Position numbers and translations under genes: made by a program
Assembly: GCF_013373865.1 (NCBI RefSeq)
Contig: NC_050476.1
Location: 124,001 to 188,000 of the forward strand
Direction of reading: 5' to 3'
DNA from: Monomorium pharaonis
Taxonomy: Eukaryota > Arthropoda > Insecta > Hymenoptera > Formicidae
DNA: 64,000 nucleotides
Shown here: positions 1 through 10,539 of the stretch, one piece after another
How the letters are laid out: each line of letters starts with the position of its first letter
Position numbering within the stretch: position 1 is the first letter of the stretch
Notes under the pieces: generated by a model
Seen by the model: the letters and a program-made list of their open reading frames with translations, nothing else
Databases searched by the model: none
Told to the model about the DNA's origin: nothing

Positions 1-400
1 ACATATTATTCTATATGGATTATTTACGTATGTTATGTTTACAAAAAAATTTTTTTTTTTTTTGACAATACAAGCAACGTAAATTATTATGAAATAAAAA
101 AAACAATACAAAATAAATAATAAAGTTTTAAAATTGTTAATGTACTTAGTATTGATAAAAGAAATAAAGATATATAATATTAAAGATTAAAAAGTAGAAT
201 ATAATTTCCACTATTTCTAATGAATCTTCAGTGATTTATAGATTATTGTTTACATAGATAAAACATTAACCAGTAAACACAGTTTGCATGATTTACATAT
301 AATATAGATATTATAGTTATTTATATTTTACACGTAAATGTCAACTCTACTTTATACAAAAAGTCAATATATCTGTAATTTTATTTTTATTGCATTTTAG
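1..400 (+). other. TTC17 intron upstream of the first visible exon
   Basis: AT-rich noncoding sequence with a poly-T run near 50-63. It ends in a pyrimidine-rich tract and TTTTAG at 395-400, a good 3' splice site for the exon at 401. No coding exon is seen here. Confidence 0.7.
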
Positions 401-627
401 GCAATGCAGAATCGAAAGAATCTAATACAACGCGAAGAACTTGGCTTAATGAAATATTTACCATTGAACACCGATCTCAATCAATTCGGCCATCAACTCG
501 CCTACAGTTTATTTCGCAATAGTACTTCCTGGATATATTTAAATCTAGCGTCGATTTATTGGCGGATCAGAGGAAACGCTTATAATGCTTTAGAATGCAG
601 TCGTAGAGCGATTGTACGCGCTCCAAG
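401..627 (+). CDS. TTC17: TTC17 exon a (first in window), TPR
   Basis: Acceptor TTTTAG|GC before 401 and donor CCAAG|GTAATA after 627. It reads in phase 0 and ends in phase 2. It encodes the start of a TPR helix pair (WIYLNLASIYWRIRGNAYNA). Nearest in-frame ATG is at 404, but this is internal to the protein, not a start. Confidence 0.85.
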
Positions 628-2179
628 GTAATATGATAAGAAACTCACGTATAAAGGATACTAGAGGAAAGTGTCCAGTCGGAAAAGCGCCGTGTAATTT
701 TACTGATCTCGTAACAAAAACATATTGATTAAGGCAATATCGCGATATTCCTCTTCTGACTACCGCTGGCATTTTACACGCTGCGAGATATTCTGGCGAG
801 GCTGCGATTATCTTACACGCGGCGATAGATCATAATCCAACAGAGAGTTATCATCATCTGGCGCTGGGCCACGTTTACATGTCTCTCGGAGACTTTGATC
901 GATCTGCAGCATGCTACGATAACTGTTTAAAATTGGCACCTGACACGATAGAGGCCAAACAGATGAAATATGCCATACTATGTCATCATTTGTTGGAAAC
1001 GTCTTTGCTATTGTTTGATCAGTAAGTTCACATTGTTATTCCTAGTTTAAAAACTTAAAAGGTTTATGATTGCGGTTGTTACAGGCGTTTACGAAATGTG
1101 TTAACGGAAATACATGCGTATCACGATTGGAAGGAAGAATGGCTCAAGCTCTATGAGCACATGCTCTGGGAACAAAATATTAAATCTACTACCAGGGAAA
1201 TTAAGCTTGCTTTTGCGCGAGAACAAAATCTACATTTACTTGCGATAAATCCGGTTAAAAGACCAATTCATTATATCGATAATGACATTGTATTATCTTA
1301 CATGGATTTAGGCGACAGAAAAAAAATAGCTGAGAACATGCTACAGAATGTTCATGTTAGTCTCAGCTTGTTAAAAAATCTACAGAAACAAGTGAAGGAG
1401 CGTAATAATCGTATCTCAAAAGGTACTTTTATTAGCACCGTCGACATAGATTGTCTAAATTTTACAATTCACGTTGCAAGTAGTAAAATCTATTTAATGT
1501 CTATTATTACAGACATGATGACGGAACTAGATGTAGAGTACAATAATTTATTTGCCTCGCCAACAAAGAGTCCAAAATATTACAATATGGAAATTAAGAA
1601 AGGAAATGAAGATTTTGAAGCTGATCATTGGCCAAAGATATCAGATTGTGATAGTTCTATGCTAATGTTTGGAGATGGAAAGCAATATTTACCTATTTAT
1701 TTAGCACCTGAAAACAAAGGTTATGCGTACGTATTTTTCTGTATTTAAACTTTATGATATGTAATACTTTAATTATAACATATATCTTTCTGTATGTTAT
1801 TAGGACACACTTGTTCGTGAATGAATTGATTGACATAGAACCATGGAAGAAGTATCCGTTACCATGGCATCCACCAATATGTCAATCACCAAAGTCGTTT
1901 AATGAGCGATATATTACACGTACATTATTAGACGCAACTATGCAGCAGCATTCGTCAGACACTTCACTAAAACCATTTCTACATAATTTGGTTCACACCG
2001 CAGACTTGGCAGAAATTGGTCAAAGAATTTTAACGGCAATTGAAACGGTATAATTTATTATTTTTATATGTATACGATTGGTTCGAATTTTGAATAGTTT
2101 GAGAATTTCAAACCATTTATGATTCGATTTCAATTCGATTACTTATTTTAATTATCTTATTTGGACTCTTATTTATCTC

Positions 2180-2261
<82 letters not shown>

Positions 2262-2265
2262 GCGC

Positions 2266-2325
<60 letters not shown>

Positions 2326-5300
2326 ATCATAATTTTTTAAAATGTAAAATAAAATTTGAATAAATGTTATTCCATTATATTTTTATAATAAAGTACATTA
2401 AAATATTATTCGACAGTAACATTATTAATACATAGAGATAGTAACAAATATAATTTATACGATGTGTTCAATATTTATTTTTCATATTTATTATATATTT
2501 TTTACTTAGTGCATTATTTTTATAATTATTTTCTGAAATTGTTTTTTAACTTTTTATCTATTGAAAAGGATCTGCAACGTTACTGAAAATATTTTATTTT
2601 TAAATTAGTATGTAAATCCTTTGAAAATTTGATTCAAACTTGATTCATATCAAAGATTTAACGTAAAAATTTCAGATTTGATTCAATTCAATTTCAAACA
2701 TGTTATCAAAGATTTGATTCGATTTGATCTCACAAATGCTTAATTTTGAACGCTTCTAATAATTTTGTTATTATAATAACTATAATATTCTGATGAGAAA
2801 ATTCTGTTAAAACAGAAGGTCGCAGCTCCATGGGTGTTGTCTATGCTTGCATCTTTACATTGGAGAATAACGGGAAAACCTCGTTTAGCCTTAGATTGTT
2901 TGCAGTTAGCATTGGAAAGTGTTCCTGAAGAATTTAAAGATGTACCTTTAGTTAGTATAGCTTCAATACACCATAAAGTAGGTTTAATTGACGATGCTTT
3001 AAGAATTACGGACAAAGCCTTACGAATTAATGCTGTGGAGGTATGCATGAAGAATATTAAATTTTGTGTCATAGAAAGAATTAATCCTACATATAATATT
3101 TTTAAAATACTTAAAAATACTTAAAGACTATTTTTTACCTACATTTTAATTGAATAAAGAAAAATCGTATACAATAATTTATATTTCAGCCAATGACTAA
3201 TTTTTTGTTTGGTATATTATTAAATGTAAAAGGAAATTACACAGGAGCGATACATTATTTGAAACAAGCATTAAGAGTCGATTCACATTTATATGACAAT
3301 AGAGCATTAATGTTATTAAAAACGTTAGCCTGCCGCGAAAAATTTAATGTTGTCACAGGTAATTATCCAGATTATGTATGTAATTACTATTTCATAGAAT
3401 AATATTTCACACTTTTTAAAAATTGATTTTTTAATTTTAATTTGATATAAACTTTTTAAAAATGTTATATATATTTTTACGTTATTTTTTTATTTAATTT
3501 GTTTATATTTGCAGTTTCTATTAATGATGCATAATTTGTTTTCGGAGGAAGAAAAAAATATTTAGGGCGTTTTTTATTTCACTAATTTTTGCTTTTATTT
3601 TTAACATTTTTTTAAATTTGAATTTTTTAAATGAGATTATTATGTTTTATTATTTATAATTAAATTTGCACAGAATTTCTTATGTTTATTTTTCAGTTGG
3701 TTAATTTTGTTCATTGTTGATGGTACTGTGTTTTAAAAAACGCAGGTTATTGTGATGAGTAATGACGAACATTGTCATAATCACAGGCTGTGAAGAACAA
3801 AGAATTAATGTACATACAAAATATTCTACGAACCTGCCTTCTGTATTACTTACTAAGTATAATTTGCAAGCGAGTGATACATTTTTGCGTAAACGACAAA
3901 TCAAGAATTGTAAACATATTAAATATGTTTCGACAAGGACAGAAGAACCAGGTGCGTATTTTCGCACGTATATTTTAAAAGTAGATTCTGTTTTTTTAGA
4001 CTGTGCTGTGTATGTTTTATTTGATATTATTTTGAATTTACGTTGGTGTTTATTTTTGTTTGAAGTTAGTAAAAAACAATAATTTTAACTTATGCATTTT
4101 GTATTGTCATAATCTTGTCTTGTTATGTGCTGGTTTTTCTTGTATAGTAGTATATATTGTAATAAAAATAATAAAAATTATTGTTATTTATTTATACCTC
4201 TTTTATTATTTTACCTGCTTTGGATGTGATTTTATTTTATTTGATTTTATTTCACATACACGGTGTCTCAGATTTAGATGTATCTTTTAATATTTTCTTC
4301 CAAAATGGAAATATGAATTTTCTCTACTATAGCTTGTTGATATTGAAAAACTGTTATTATAGGGATAAATTGTTGGAGTAGTCATAAAATTGGATTATTG
4401 GACATATCATATTACAATAAAAAAGAACAATCGCGCCAAGGTCTTACACATTCATTGTTACTTCCTAATAGCGCAACTGAACTACACGAGCCACACGTGC
4501 ATATGACTAGAATTTCAGATAACGTAAGCAAATGATTTGTCATAACAAAATTAAAGATCATAAAAATAATATTGTATATTATTTTATGTATTTAAATTAT
4601 AAATCCCCGAGATGATCTATACATAAATATACTTTTATACTTTTTTATACTTGTATAATTTTATTTATAATTTGTATTATTTTGTATTATTTATAAATTT
4701 TTTATATTTAAGGACATGTTACGTACATACACTGACTCATCCAATAAGATGTCTGACAATCAAAAAGAGTCCTACTATCCGAACAAAGATGAATGCGACG
4801 AGCTTAAATACGAAGACTGGGCTGCTTCTCTATTTGTATTTCACAAATTTATACGACGAAACATGACGTATGTAGTCGGTATATATAAATTAAAAAATGT
4901 ATATACATATGCTGTGTGTGTGTGTGTGTGTGTGTGTTAATAGTACACACACACACACACGCACACGATGCATACGTGCACACATAAACACAAACCAAAT
5001 TATATGTAAATTGATTCTTCGATTTTAGAATCGAAGATGAGATCGAATCATTAGGCGATGATATACCGAATTTACAGCCAATGTGTAATAAGGGTAATTT
5101 CGAGATGAGTCGTGTGACTGAGATGGTTCAATTCTCGCAGTTATTGCAATACAAAGCTGAACTCGATATGGCTGAATGGCTGATGATGATAACTGGAGCG
5201 CAGAACGATACTCTGCAAGGACTCGGCACTAAAATCGCGTTTGCTTTGCAAAAGGTAATTCATCGTATTTTAATAATTACATACTCGGTTTTATACGCAT

Positions 5301-6082
5301 AATATAATCAATATATACTGCCTTGAATTAGCATTATGCCTCTTGGACCTTGGCAATAGCTGCATCGTTTTATTGGCGCGTGGCGGGCGATAGTCGTAAG
5401 GCACTAGATTGTATGTGGCAGAGTTTAGATAACACTCCGAAGGATATGCAAGATATACTTCTCGTAAACTTGGCGTCTTTACTTAGTTCACAAAATTATT
5501 TCCACGAGGCCCTTGAGATCGCTCAGATAGCACTCTCAATTGGTCCAGACTTCATAATCAATCATTACGTTGTCGCTAATCTTTATGCTGCTTTGGTAAA
5601 TTAAATATTACTTTATTAGATACAAGTCATTATACAGCTGTGGTCAAAATATTAGGTAATCTTAAAAAATCTAAAATTTTTTTAAATATTTTTAACTACA
5701 AAGGTATAGGTTAGATTAGGTTAGGTTAGGTTGAAGCACAAATACATAAATTAAAATGTGAATTATTCTTGTTTCAAGAACCCTTTAAACTTATGTTGTA
5801 ATGCTAGTAATCAATAAAAAATAATCAGAGTTGGAATGCAATACATTATCGTAACACCGTTATTGTTACTTTTTTGTTGATAATATGATAATATTGTTAC
5901 ATTTTTATAGTAACAAATTCAGCTGTTACTTTTATTGTTTTAATTCTAGTTGGTAGTTTTTAAATATTGAAAAATATTTAGTACATTTTATTTTAAACTG
6001 TATATTTTGATACTTTTATTATTGTCAATAATGAAAGTTTACAATGTGTGTGTGTGTGCGTGCGTGCGTGCGCGCGCGCGCG

Positions 6083-6124
<42 letters not shown>

Positions 6125-6835
6125 ACGTAAATTACAAATTTTTTAGTTCTTATTGATAGAGAAATTGAATTTCTCTATCAATCGCGTTTCGAATAATGAC
6201 ATTAAACTTAAAAAAACATTGTTTCGATATAATTTCCGCGTTTGCGAATTGCAGTTTAAATTTTTATAAAAATAAGTATATAAAAAATAAAAATATTAAT
6301 GTGAATTATAAAGAATTAGACAAGAATTATTAGATAAATTTAACATAAAAGAAAGCTTATATATATTATATAGTTTGGAGTTTTAAGTTTCGATATTAAT
6401 TTTTAAATAATATATTTTAAAATTAATATTTTACTTTAACATTACAAAAAGATAAGGTAAAGAATCATTACTTTCTAAATAATGGTATTAAATTATTTTT
6501 TACAAAAAATAACGATGTAATAACGTATTATTTTTTTAAAGTAACATTTCTAATCTTGAAAACAACCCAAATAAAAGAATTCCAGATGAATAAAAAAATA
6601 CTTTTACGTAATACTTTTGGCCTTAACTGTATAATGAAACAGATTTAACTATTCGTATTAACTAGTATTTTTTTTACAGGGTGACTTCGAGTCCGCTGCA
6701 AGTTTCTATAGATCTTCGCTTGAACTTGACCCAAATTTTGAGCCTGCTATTACAAGGTTGCGAGTAATACTATGTTTTTTATTATTTGATGATAAAAAAT
6801 TCGCAATGAGTGAGATATTGCGAAATATTTTATAA
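401..6835 (+). CDS. TTC17: TTC17 (tetratricopeptide repeat protein 17), 3' portion, 12 exons
   Basis: Joined exons: 401-627, 734-1021, 1085-1726, 1804-2047, 2816-3040, 3190-3358, 3787-3951, 4363-4523, 4713-4867, 5029-5254, 5332-5595, 6680-6835. All junctions are GT-AG and every phase matches, giving 973 codons before TAA at 6833-6835. Three TPR clusters are visible: exons 1-2 (SIYWRIRGNAYNALECSRRA; HLALGHVYMSLGDFDRSAAC), exons 5-6 (LHWRITGKPRLALDCLQLAL, then KDVPLVSIASI) and exons 11-12 (FYWRVAGDSRKALDCMWQSL, then NLYAALGDFESAASFYRSSL). The order, the recurring YWRxxG..ALDC pattern and the C-terminal TPR ending shortly after the last repeat match vertebrate TTC17 (about 1,140 aa), so the N-terminal part lies upstream. 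Vertebrate TTC17 is reported to influence actin organisation and primary ciliogenesis; the role here is inferred from homology only. Recognition is from memory of the family. Confidence 0.88.
734..1021 (+). CDS. TTC17: TTC17 exon b, TPR pair
   Basis: Acceptor GATTAAG|GC before 734; donor CA|GTAAGT after 1021. Phase 2 in, phase 2 out. Encodes PLLTTAGILHAARYSGEAAI and HHLALGHVYMSLGDFDRSAA, two clear TPR helix-turn-helix units with the usual W/L-G-Y-A-F-A-P pattern. It contains no long ORF starting with ATG, so it is easy to miss with simple ORF finding. Confidence 0.87.
1085..1726 (+). CDS. TTC17: TTC17 exon c, long linker region
   Basis: Acceptor TTACAG|GC before 1085. It encodes a 214-residue region between TPR clusters, beginning RLRNVLTEIHAYHDWKEEWL and including a coiled-coil-like stretch (LLKNLQKQVKERNNR). 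The donor was set at 1727 (TGC|GTACGT) because only this phase-2 site keeps the next exon open; the neighbouring GT at 1731 would give a stop in exon d. Confidence 0.82.
1804..2047 (+). CDS. TTC17: TTC17 exon d
   Basis: Acceptor TTATTAG|G before 1804; donor ACG|GTATAA after 2047, phase 2 in and phase 0 out. It encodes a tryptophan/proline-rich segment (EPWKKYPLPWHPPICQSP) followed by a helical stretch ending RILTAIET. The WxxPIC pattern is like the corresponding linker of other TTC17 proteins. Confidence 0.83.
2176..2320. repeat. self-complementary (CT)n-(GA)n array in TTC17 intron
   Basis: About 83 nt of CT repeats, a short centre TTACGCGCGTGA, then about 50 nt of GA repeats. The whole array is close to a perfect palindrome and could form a long hairpin. 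Lies in the 768-nt intron between exons d and e. Confidence 0.9.
2816..3040 (+). CDS. TTC17: TTC17 exon e, central TPR
   Basis: Donor GGAG|GTATGC after 3040; phase 0 both sides. Encodes PWVLSMLASLHWRITGKPRL and KDVPLVSIASIHHKVGLIDD, a strong TPR pair. The acceptor is a tandem CAGAAG, so the exon may start at 2816 or 2819, adding or removing one lysine. Confidence 0.86.
3190..3358 (+). CDS. TTC17: TTC17 exon f, TPR
   Basis: Acceptor TATTTCAG|CC before 3190; donor CACAG|GTAATT after 3358. Phase 0 in, phase 1 out. Encodes FGILLNVKGNYTGAIHYLKQ and ALRVDSHLYDNRALMLLKTL, a complete TPR with the G-x-Y-x-x-A-I core. Confidence 0.86.
3787..3951 (+). CDS. TTC17: TTC17 exon g
   Basis: Acceptor AATCACAG|GC before 3787; donor CCAG|GTGCGT after 3951. 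Phase 1 in and out, which joins exactly with exons f and h. Encodes a basic, polar linker (CEEQRINVHTKYSTNLPSVL; RTEEPG) with no TPR signature. Support is the reading frame and splice phases rather than conservation. Confidence 0.75.
4363..4523 (+). CDS. TTC17: TTC17 exon h
   Basis: Acceptor TTATTATAG|GG before 4363 and donor GATAAC|GTAAGC after 4523. Phase 1 in, phase 0 out. Encodes a linker (INCWSSHKIGLLDISYYNKK, then GLTHSLLLPNSATELHEPHV). It is open across its length in this frame only and links correctly to both neighbours. Confidence 0.78.
4713..4867 (+). CDS. TTC17: TTC17 exon i
   Basis: Acceptor TATTTAAG|GA before 4713; donor ATGAC|GTATGT after 4867. Phase 0 in, phase 2 out. Encodes a polar linker (DMLRTYTDSSNKMSDNQKES) ending in LKYEDWAASLFVFHKFIRRN. 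Confidence 0.78.
4913..4966. repeat. self-complementary (TG)n-(AC)n array in TTC17 intron
   Basis: (TG)12-13 followed by TTAATAGT and about ten AC units with one G interruption. The two halves are complementary. It occupies much of the 161-nt intron between exons i and j. Confidence 0.88.
5029..5254 (+). CDS. TTC17: TTC17 exon j
   Basis: Acceptor CGATTTTAG|AA before 5029; donor CAAAAG|GTAATT after 5254. Phase 2 in, phase 0 out. Encodes an acidic helix (IEDEIESLGDDIPNLQPMCN), then YKAELDMAEWLMMITGAQND and the lead-in to the C-terminal TPR cluster (LGTKIAFALQK). Confidence 0.83.
5332..5595 (+). CDS. TTC17: TTC17 exon k, C-terminal TPR pair
   Basis: Acceptor TGAATTAG|CA before 5332; donor GCTTTG|GTAAAT after 5595. 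Phase 0 both ends. Encodes SWTLAIAASFYWRVAGDSRK, then KDMQDILLVNLASLLSSQNY and FHEALEIAQIALSIGP. This is the most TTC17-like part: vertebrate proteins have the same W-V-LASLYWRV..G pattern followed by KDVPLISLANI. Confidence 0.9.
5707..5733 (+). repeat. TTAGG telomere-like short array
   Basis: Four TTAGG units plus one TTAGA variant in tandem, the canonical insect telomere unit, inside the decayed element in TTC17's last intron. Short interstitial arrays of this kind are common in Hymenoptera. Confidence 0.7.
6045..6121. repeat. (GT)n-(GC)n-(CA)n palindromic array
   Basis: A run of GT units grades into GCGT, then pure GC, then CA units. It is alternating purine-pyrimidine over about 75 nt and self-complementary, so both cruciform and Z-DNA formation are possible. 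Confidence 0.88.
6680..6835 (+). CDS. TTC17: TTC17 terminal exon l with stop
   Basis: Acceptor TTTTTACAG|GGT before 6680, phase 0. Encodes GDFESAASFYRSSLELDPNF, EPAITRLRVI and a short tail ending EILRNIL, then TAA at 6833-6835. Completes the TPR begun in exon k (NLYAAL|GDFESA). Length after the last TPR is short, as in other TTC17 proteins, so this is the natural C-terminus. Confidence 0.87.
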   Translation, partial: GDFESAASFYRSSLELDPNFEPAITRLRVILCFLLFDDKKFAMSEILRNIL

Positions 6836-6997
6836 TACGACTTTTTACAAACTGTTAATGCGAAATAATTCGATGAAAGTGCCTTTTTATATTGTTAATA
6901 CATAATATTAAAAAAATGTACGTAACAGTATTAAAAACAAGGAAGAAACAATTATGTAGCAATTATATACATGATACTACGTTATTATGTGTATTAC

Positions 6998-7003
6998 AAT
7001 AAA
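6998..7003 (+). terminator. candidate polyadenylation signal for TTC17
   Basis: AATAAA about 163 nt after the TTC17 stop codon, the first canonical signal found downstream. Other AATAAA-like motifs exist in this AT-rich stretch, so the cleavage site is uncertain. Confidence 0.45.
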
Positions 7004-9161
7004 TTTAAAATGAAGGGAAAAAATAGTGATGACAGATACTTAATTGTTAAATTATTACAGAATTTTATGCTCGGATAAGATACTTATATTTCTACATCAA
7101 AATTTTAAGTTTAACATTTCGGAATACAGAACAGATGAAAAATGAGCACACTTTTAGATGTATTATTTATCTCATATGAATGTGATAATAACTTCTTATT
7201 GTACTTGTGATCATGAAGCAATATATTATTAAAATGTAAAAAGCATTAAATAAAAAATAAATTTTGCAATGAACTTATGTTTGTAAAATTATTGCAATAG
7301 TTGCTGATCATTAGCAATGACTGTTTAATAAAAATTTTAGCATAATAAGACTTCAAAATAATAAATTGCAAATTGATACTTTTTAGATTTATTTTTTATA
7401 TAGATTTGATTAAATATTTTTTACTTAAAATGTATTAAGTTATGTAAGTACATATATCAATTTACTAACTAGTGTAAGTATCAGTTTAAATCTCGCGAGG
7501 CAACGAAATGAAGGTGCCATTATTATATTCAAGTCGAATCGCAATATTTATCTGATGGCAACAAGTCCAAAAGTAGCGTCTCTACGACTGTAGTTGTCCT
7601 ACTGGTTAAAGTTGCGTGACATTACAAAGAGGATCTCTTTAATTACGAATTTTCTCTGCAAACAGAGATTATTCTTCCGTTACTATTTTCATTCACAATC
7701 GGTGACTTTGCGCGAACTTATTTCTTAACTGCCATAAAACATCGAGAATGTCATTAAGAACCGCGCGATTATTTAAAGGGTTCATAAGAATGGGTTAATT
7801 TATTTATACATTTCATACTTGATGTAAAAATATAGATACATATATCTCTATCCAATATATTTTGTCTTGTTAGAAATTTTACCATTAAACATTCTTAAAC
7901 TTATTTCTTATGAAACTAAAAAAAGCTTCTAAAGAGTCAAATTTTGCAATTTCAATTTTTAAAGTATTTTAATAAATTATATCTCCTCCTTACTAGTTAT
8001 AAATGTAAATTGTGTTTTTAATTCAAACATTGTATTTTATAGAAGCAATATTTTGCCATGACTTTTTTGGCTTGCGTTTTATGAAGCCATAACCCTTACT
8101 AAAAAACGGATTTTGCAATTTGGTCTTTAAAACATTGTAATAAATAAAGTTTATCTGTACCTCAGTTATAATATAATATAATGCAAATTGAGTGAGATAT
8201 GTTAGACGTATGTATTCAAATCTAATCAGTTTATAAAAGACAATTTTGTTTTATTATTTATACATCACATTATATGACTGTAGACTGTAAATTTGTTAAA
8301 TTCACATAATTTCGAGTAAAACCCTTAATCGAGATGCCGAACTCAGGATGAAGAATTTTTAGTCAGACACTAAAATACAGTTTACGTGATGATACATATA
8401 TGTGTTACTCCCATATACATATAATTTATAGCAGCATACTTTACGAATTATCATATGTTAATCGATACTTTTATTATTCATATTTAACCCACCCATTTTA
8501 ACAATAAATAAATCATACATATTTGTAAGCTGATGCAGATACCTATGGTATGAAATACGATAAATTTTATTGAATCGCTTTCTCATTAATTTATTGCGTA
8601 AATGACAGCGTAAATATATGTCTTTTAATCAATATGATTTTATTTTTGAATAGCAATTTTTCTAAATTATATTGTTTAAAATCTATCATATTTAGATAAA
8701 ACTCTATCCTTACTTTCAATTTAAATTACACATTTTTTACTGTCACAATGTTTTCTAATAAAGTTTTCTAAGTTTTGCATTGTAATATTATAAGAGTAAA
8801 CTGGGTATTGGACATTTGGTATTAGAAATTTAAAATTTCAAAATATAAGCTTTTACTTTTCTTTACATTATGAAATTATTGCTCTATCTACGAGATCTAT
8901 TCTTACCATTGGAATTAATTTCTTATTTCTTGTTTCAGTATTAAAAGATTCTAATACTGAATATGCTATTGCAATTATTTTTATTTAAGGCGTTACAAAT
9001 ATTAATGAAAAACCAAGTATTTAATTAATCAACTTGGTGATATTTTTCTTTTAAAATAGAGCAATATTTTATCTCGCATCACGTTTATCACATATTATTT
9101 TGTTCCACATATACATGATATAAATTCAAATAATTGATTTGATAAAAATTCATTCACCGAT

Positions 9162-9206
9162 TGCTGTTGCTGCTTCTGCTGCTGATGCTGCTGCTGCTAC
9201 TGCTAC
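9162..9206. repeat. imperfect (CTG)n trinucleotide array
   Basis: GCTGTTGCTGCTTCTGCTGC and further CTG/CTA units. On the minus strand this reads as AGC/GCA codons and might be part of a short exon (see findings), but that is weakly supported. Confidence 0.8.
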
Positions 9207-9689
9207 ATTCCTTTTCCAGTTTAGATTCTGAAAATGTGATAAATATTATTCCTAAACTCAAAATAAAAAATATAAAATATATAAAATAATTTTAATTAAA
9301 AATAAAATCATTCAAATTAAATTAAAATAGATTATTTAATTTTTTTAAAAATATTTTTATTGAAAAATTAAAAGTACATAGGAATTAGTTAAAATTAAAT
9401 TATTTTACTTGCTATAAAATAATTTTAAAGTAAATTAATATACAAACACAAAAGCAGGTAAAGAAATGTATCACTTGAAAAAATAGTATATTTACCGAAT
9501 CGATCCATGAATGCCGCTTTCTGCTGACATTATCCTGCTATTCTCGCACACTAATAACGATCGTCCGATACTTTATTTGGCAATCCCGATATTATGGATA
9601 ATATATCACACACGAGTAAAACGTAAACCGCGAAAATTTCACTTGGCGCGACCGTTACATTTGAAAAAATACGTGAAAAGGACGGCTCG

Positions 9690-10045
9690 TCTGATTGACG
9701 GCGAAAATCAACATGGCACAAAAGTGGCGTGACGTCACGTAACTTCGTGGAAACGCAGTTAGAAAGCGGTTGAATGAAAATTACGCGCCAAGATACAACG
9801 AACGGAGACAAATTCATTTCGAGAATTTTCTATTTCGCATGCTCGCACGACGACTAGTAGCGCTTCACTTAAACTGGCACTCGCGATTCGCGATATTCTA
9901 CCGAACGTATCCCCTTCGAGCAAACACTTTGCTCAAACGCGCACGCGAACACTTTACTCGAAACCGAAGACAAACGCATGATGCCGCGCTTTACATATGA
10001 ATACGACCACATACGATCTCACATGGCTCGCGTGTCGTCTGTTAA
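9690..10045. repeat. left arm of old large inverted repeat
   Basis: GC-rich. Its reverse complement recurs, diverged, at 12393-12665 (outer part; landmarks AGTAGCGCTTCACTT, CCCCTTCGAGCAAACACTTT, GATGCCGCGCTTTA) and at 11441-11500 (inner part; ATATGAATACGACC, CTCACATGGCTCG, GTCGTCTGTTAA). The two partner segments are now separated by inserted hairpins. Contains a perfect TGACGTCA at 9730. Confidence 0.75.
9730..9737. promoter_or_regulatory. TGACGTCA (CRE/ATF-type palindrome)
   Basis: Perfect CRE core extended to GTGACGTCAC, in the GC-rich left arm. The right arm has no equivalent perfect site (ACGAGTGATATCAC in the matching position). Confidence 0.5.
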
Positions 10046-10274
10046 CGCGACGGTACTCTAGACCGTGGCCTGCCCGCAGTCACGTACGCCATGTTACTTC
10101 GCGTTCCAGCGCCGGTCAAACTCTCTGTTGATTCCGTGCGTGTTTCGTGTGTTCAGATTCGAATTGTGTACAGTTACGGTGTTGTGCTGAGGGTGCGTTC
10201 GGGGAGACGCTATTAGCGCTACCAGCATCAGTCCATCTTTATTACTCATTAAAAGTAGAACAAGGATAAACTAA
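10046..10274 (+). promoter_or_regulatory. GC-rich unpaired spacer, promoter-like
   Basis: The only long part of the 9.7-12.66 kb block without an inverted partner. It is CpG-rich and ends near AGG|GTGCGT (a possible splice donor around 10191-10196). Could hold a transcription start or noncoding first exon of the gene starting near 13.1 kb; nothing in the sequence proves this. Confidence 0.25.
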
Positions 10275-10412
10275 GGGAGCGTTCTCACCGAGCGCGTCAC
10301 GCGTCGCGTCGTCCTTCACGTCCAATCAAAACGTCCCATATTATTATGATAAAATATAATAGATGTTTTGATTAGATGCAAAGAACGACGCGACGTCTCC
10401 TTGAACATACCC
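10275..10412. mobile_element. hairpin element H1 (older MITE)
   Basis: Imperfect inverted arms: CGTCGCGTCGTCCTTCACGT, CCAATCAAAACGTCCCATAT on the left pair with ATATAATAGATGTTTTGATT and AGAACGACGCGACG on the right. Preceded by TAA at 10272-10274. More diverged than its neighbours. Confidence 0.6.
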
Positions 10413-10414
10413 TG

Positions 10415-10539
10415 GGCTGCGTTCGGAAACGTCACCCGAGAGTGCTCTCGGGTATCATTCTATTCTTATTGTTCGTTCTATGTGAAACAAAAATAGAATG
10501 ATACTCAAGAGCACTCGGGTGACGTTTTCGAACGCAGCC
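10415..10539. mobile_element. hairpin element H2, CTG target duplication
   Basis: Arms of about 50 nt beginning GGCTGCGTTCGGAAACGTCA and ending in the complement. CTG flanks it on both sides (10412-10414, 10540-10542), a 3-bp target-site duplication. Length 125 bp, no coding capacity. Confidence 0.8.

Larger units (their letters stand above)
5633..6631. mobile_element. decayed Tc1/mariner-like element filling TTC17's last intron
   Basis: Inverted ends: left TACAGCTGTGGTCAAAATAT at 5633, right the complement of TACAGTTAAGGCCAAAAGTA ending at 6631. Both are flanked by TA (5631-5632 and 6632-6633), the mariner-type target duplication, and the GGCCAAAAGTATT-like end resembles Tc1 family termini. 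No transposase ORF is visible. It carries a telomere-like repeat and a GT/GC/AC array. Confidence 0.65.
6836..9500. other. intergenic AT-rich DNA downstream of TTC17
   Basis: 3' UTR at the start, then about 2.6 kb with stops in all frames. A slightly less AT-rich patch at 7480-7790 contains no recognisable exon. A CTG-type trinucleotide run lies at 9162-9206. No RNA gene was seen. Confidence 0.6.

Noticed and set aside
1728..1745. GT at 1731 as donor of TTC17 exon c
   Set aside because: It is phase 0 and would put a stop in exon d within seven codons; the phase-2 donor at 1727 keeps the frame open.
5707..5733. True telomere or subtelomere
   Set aside because: Only about five units inside an intron of a normal gene; an interstitial motif only.
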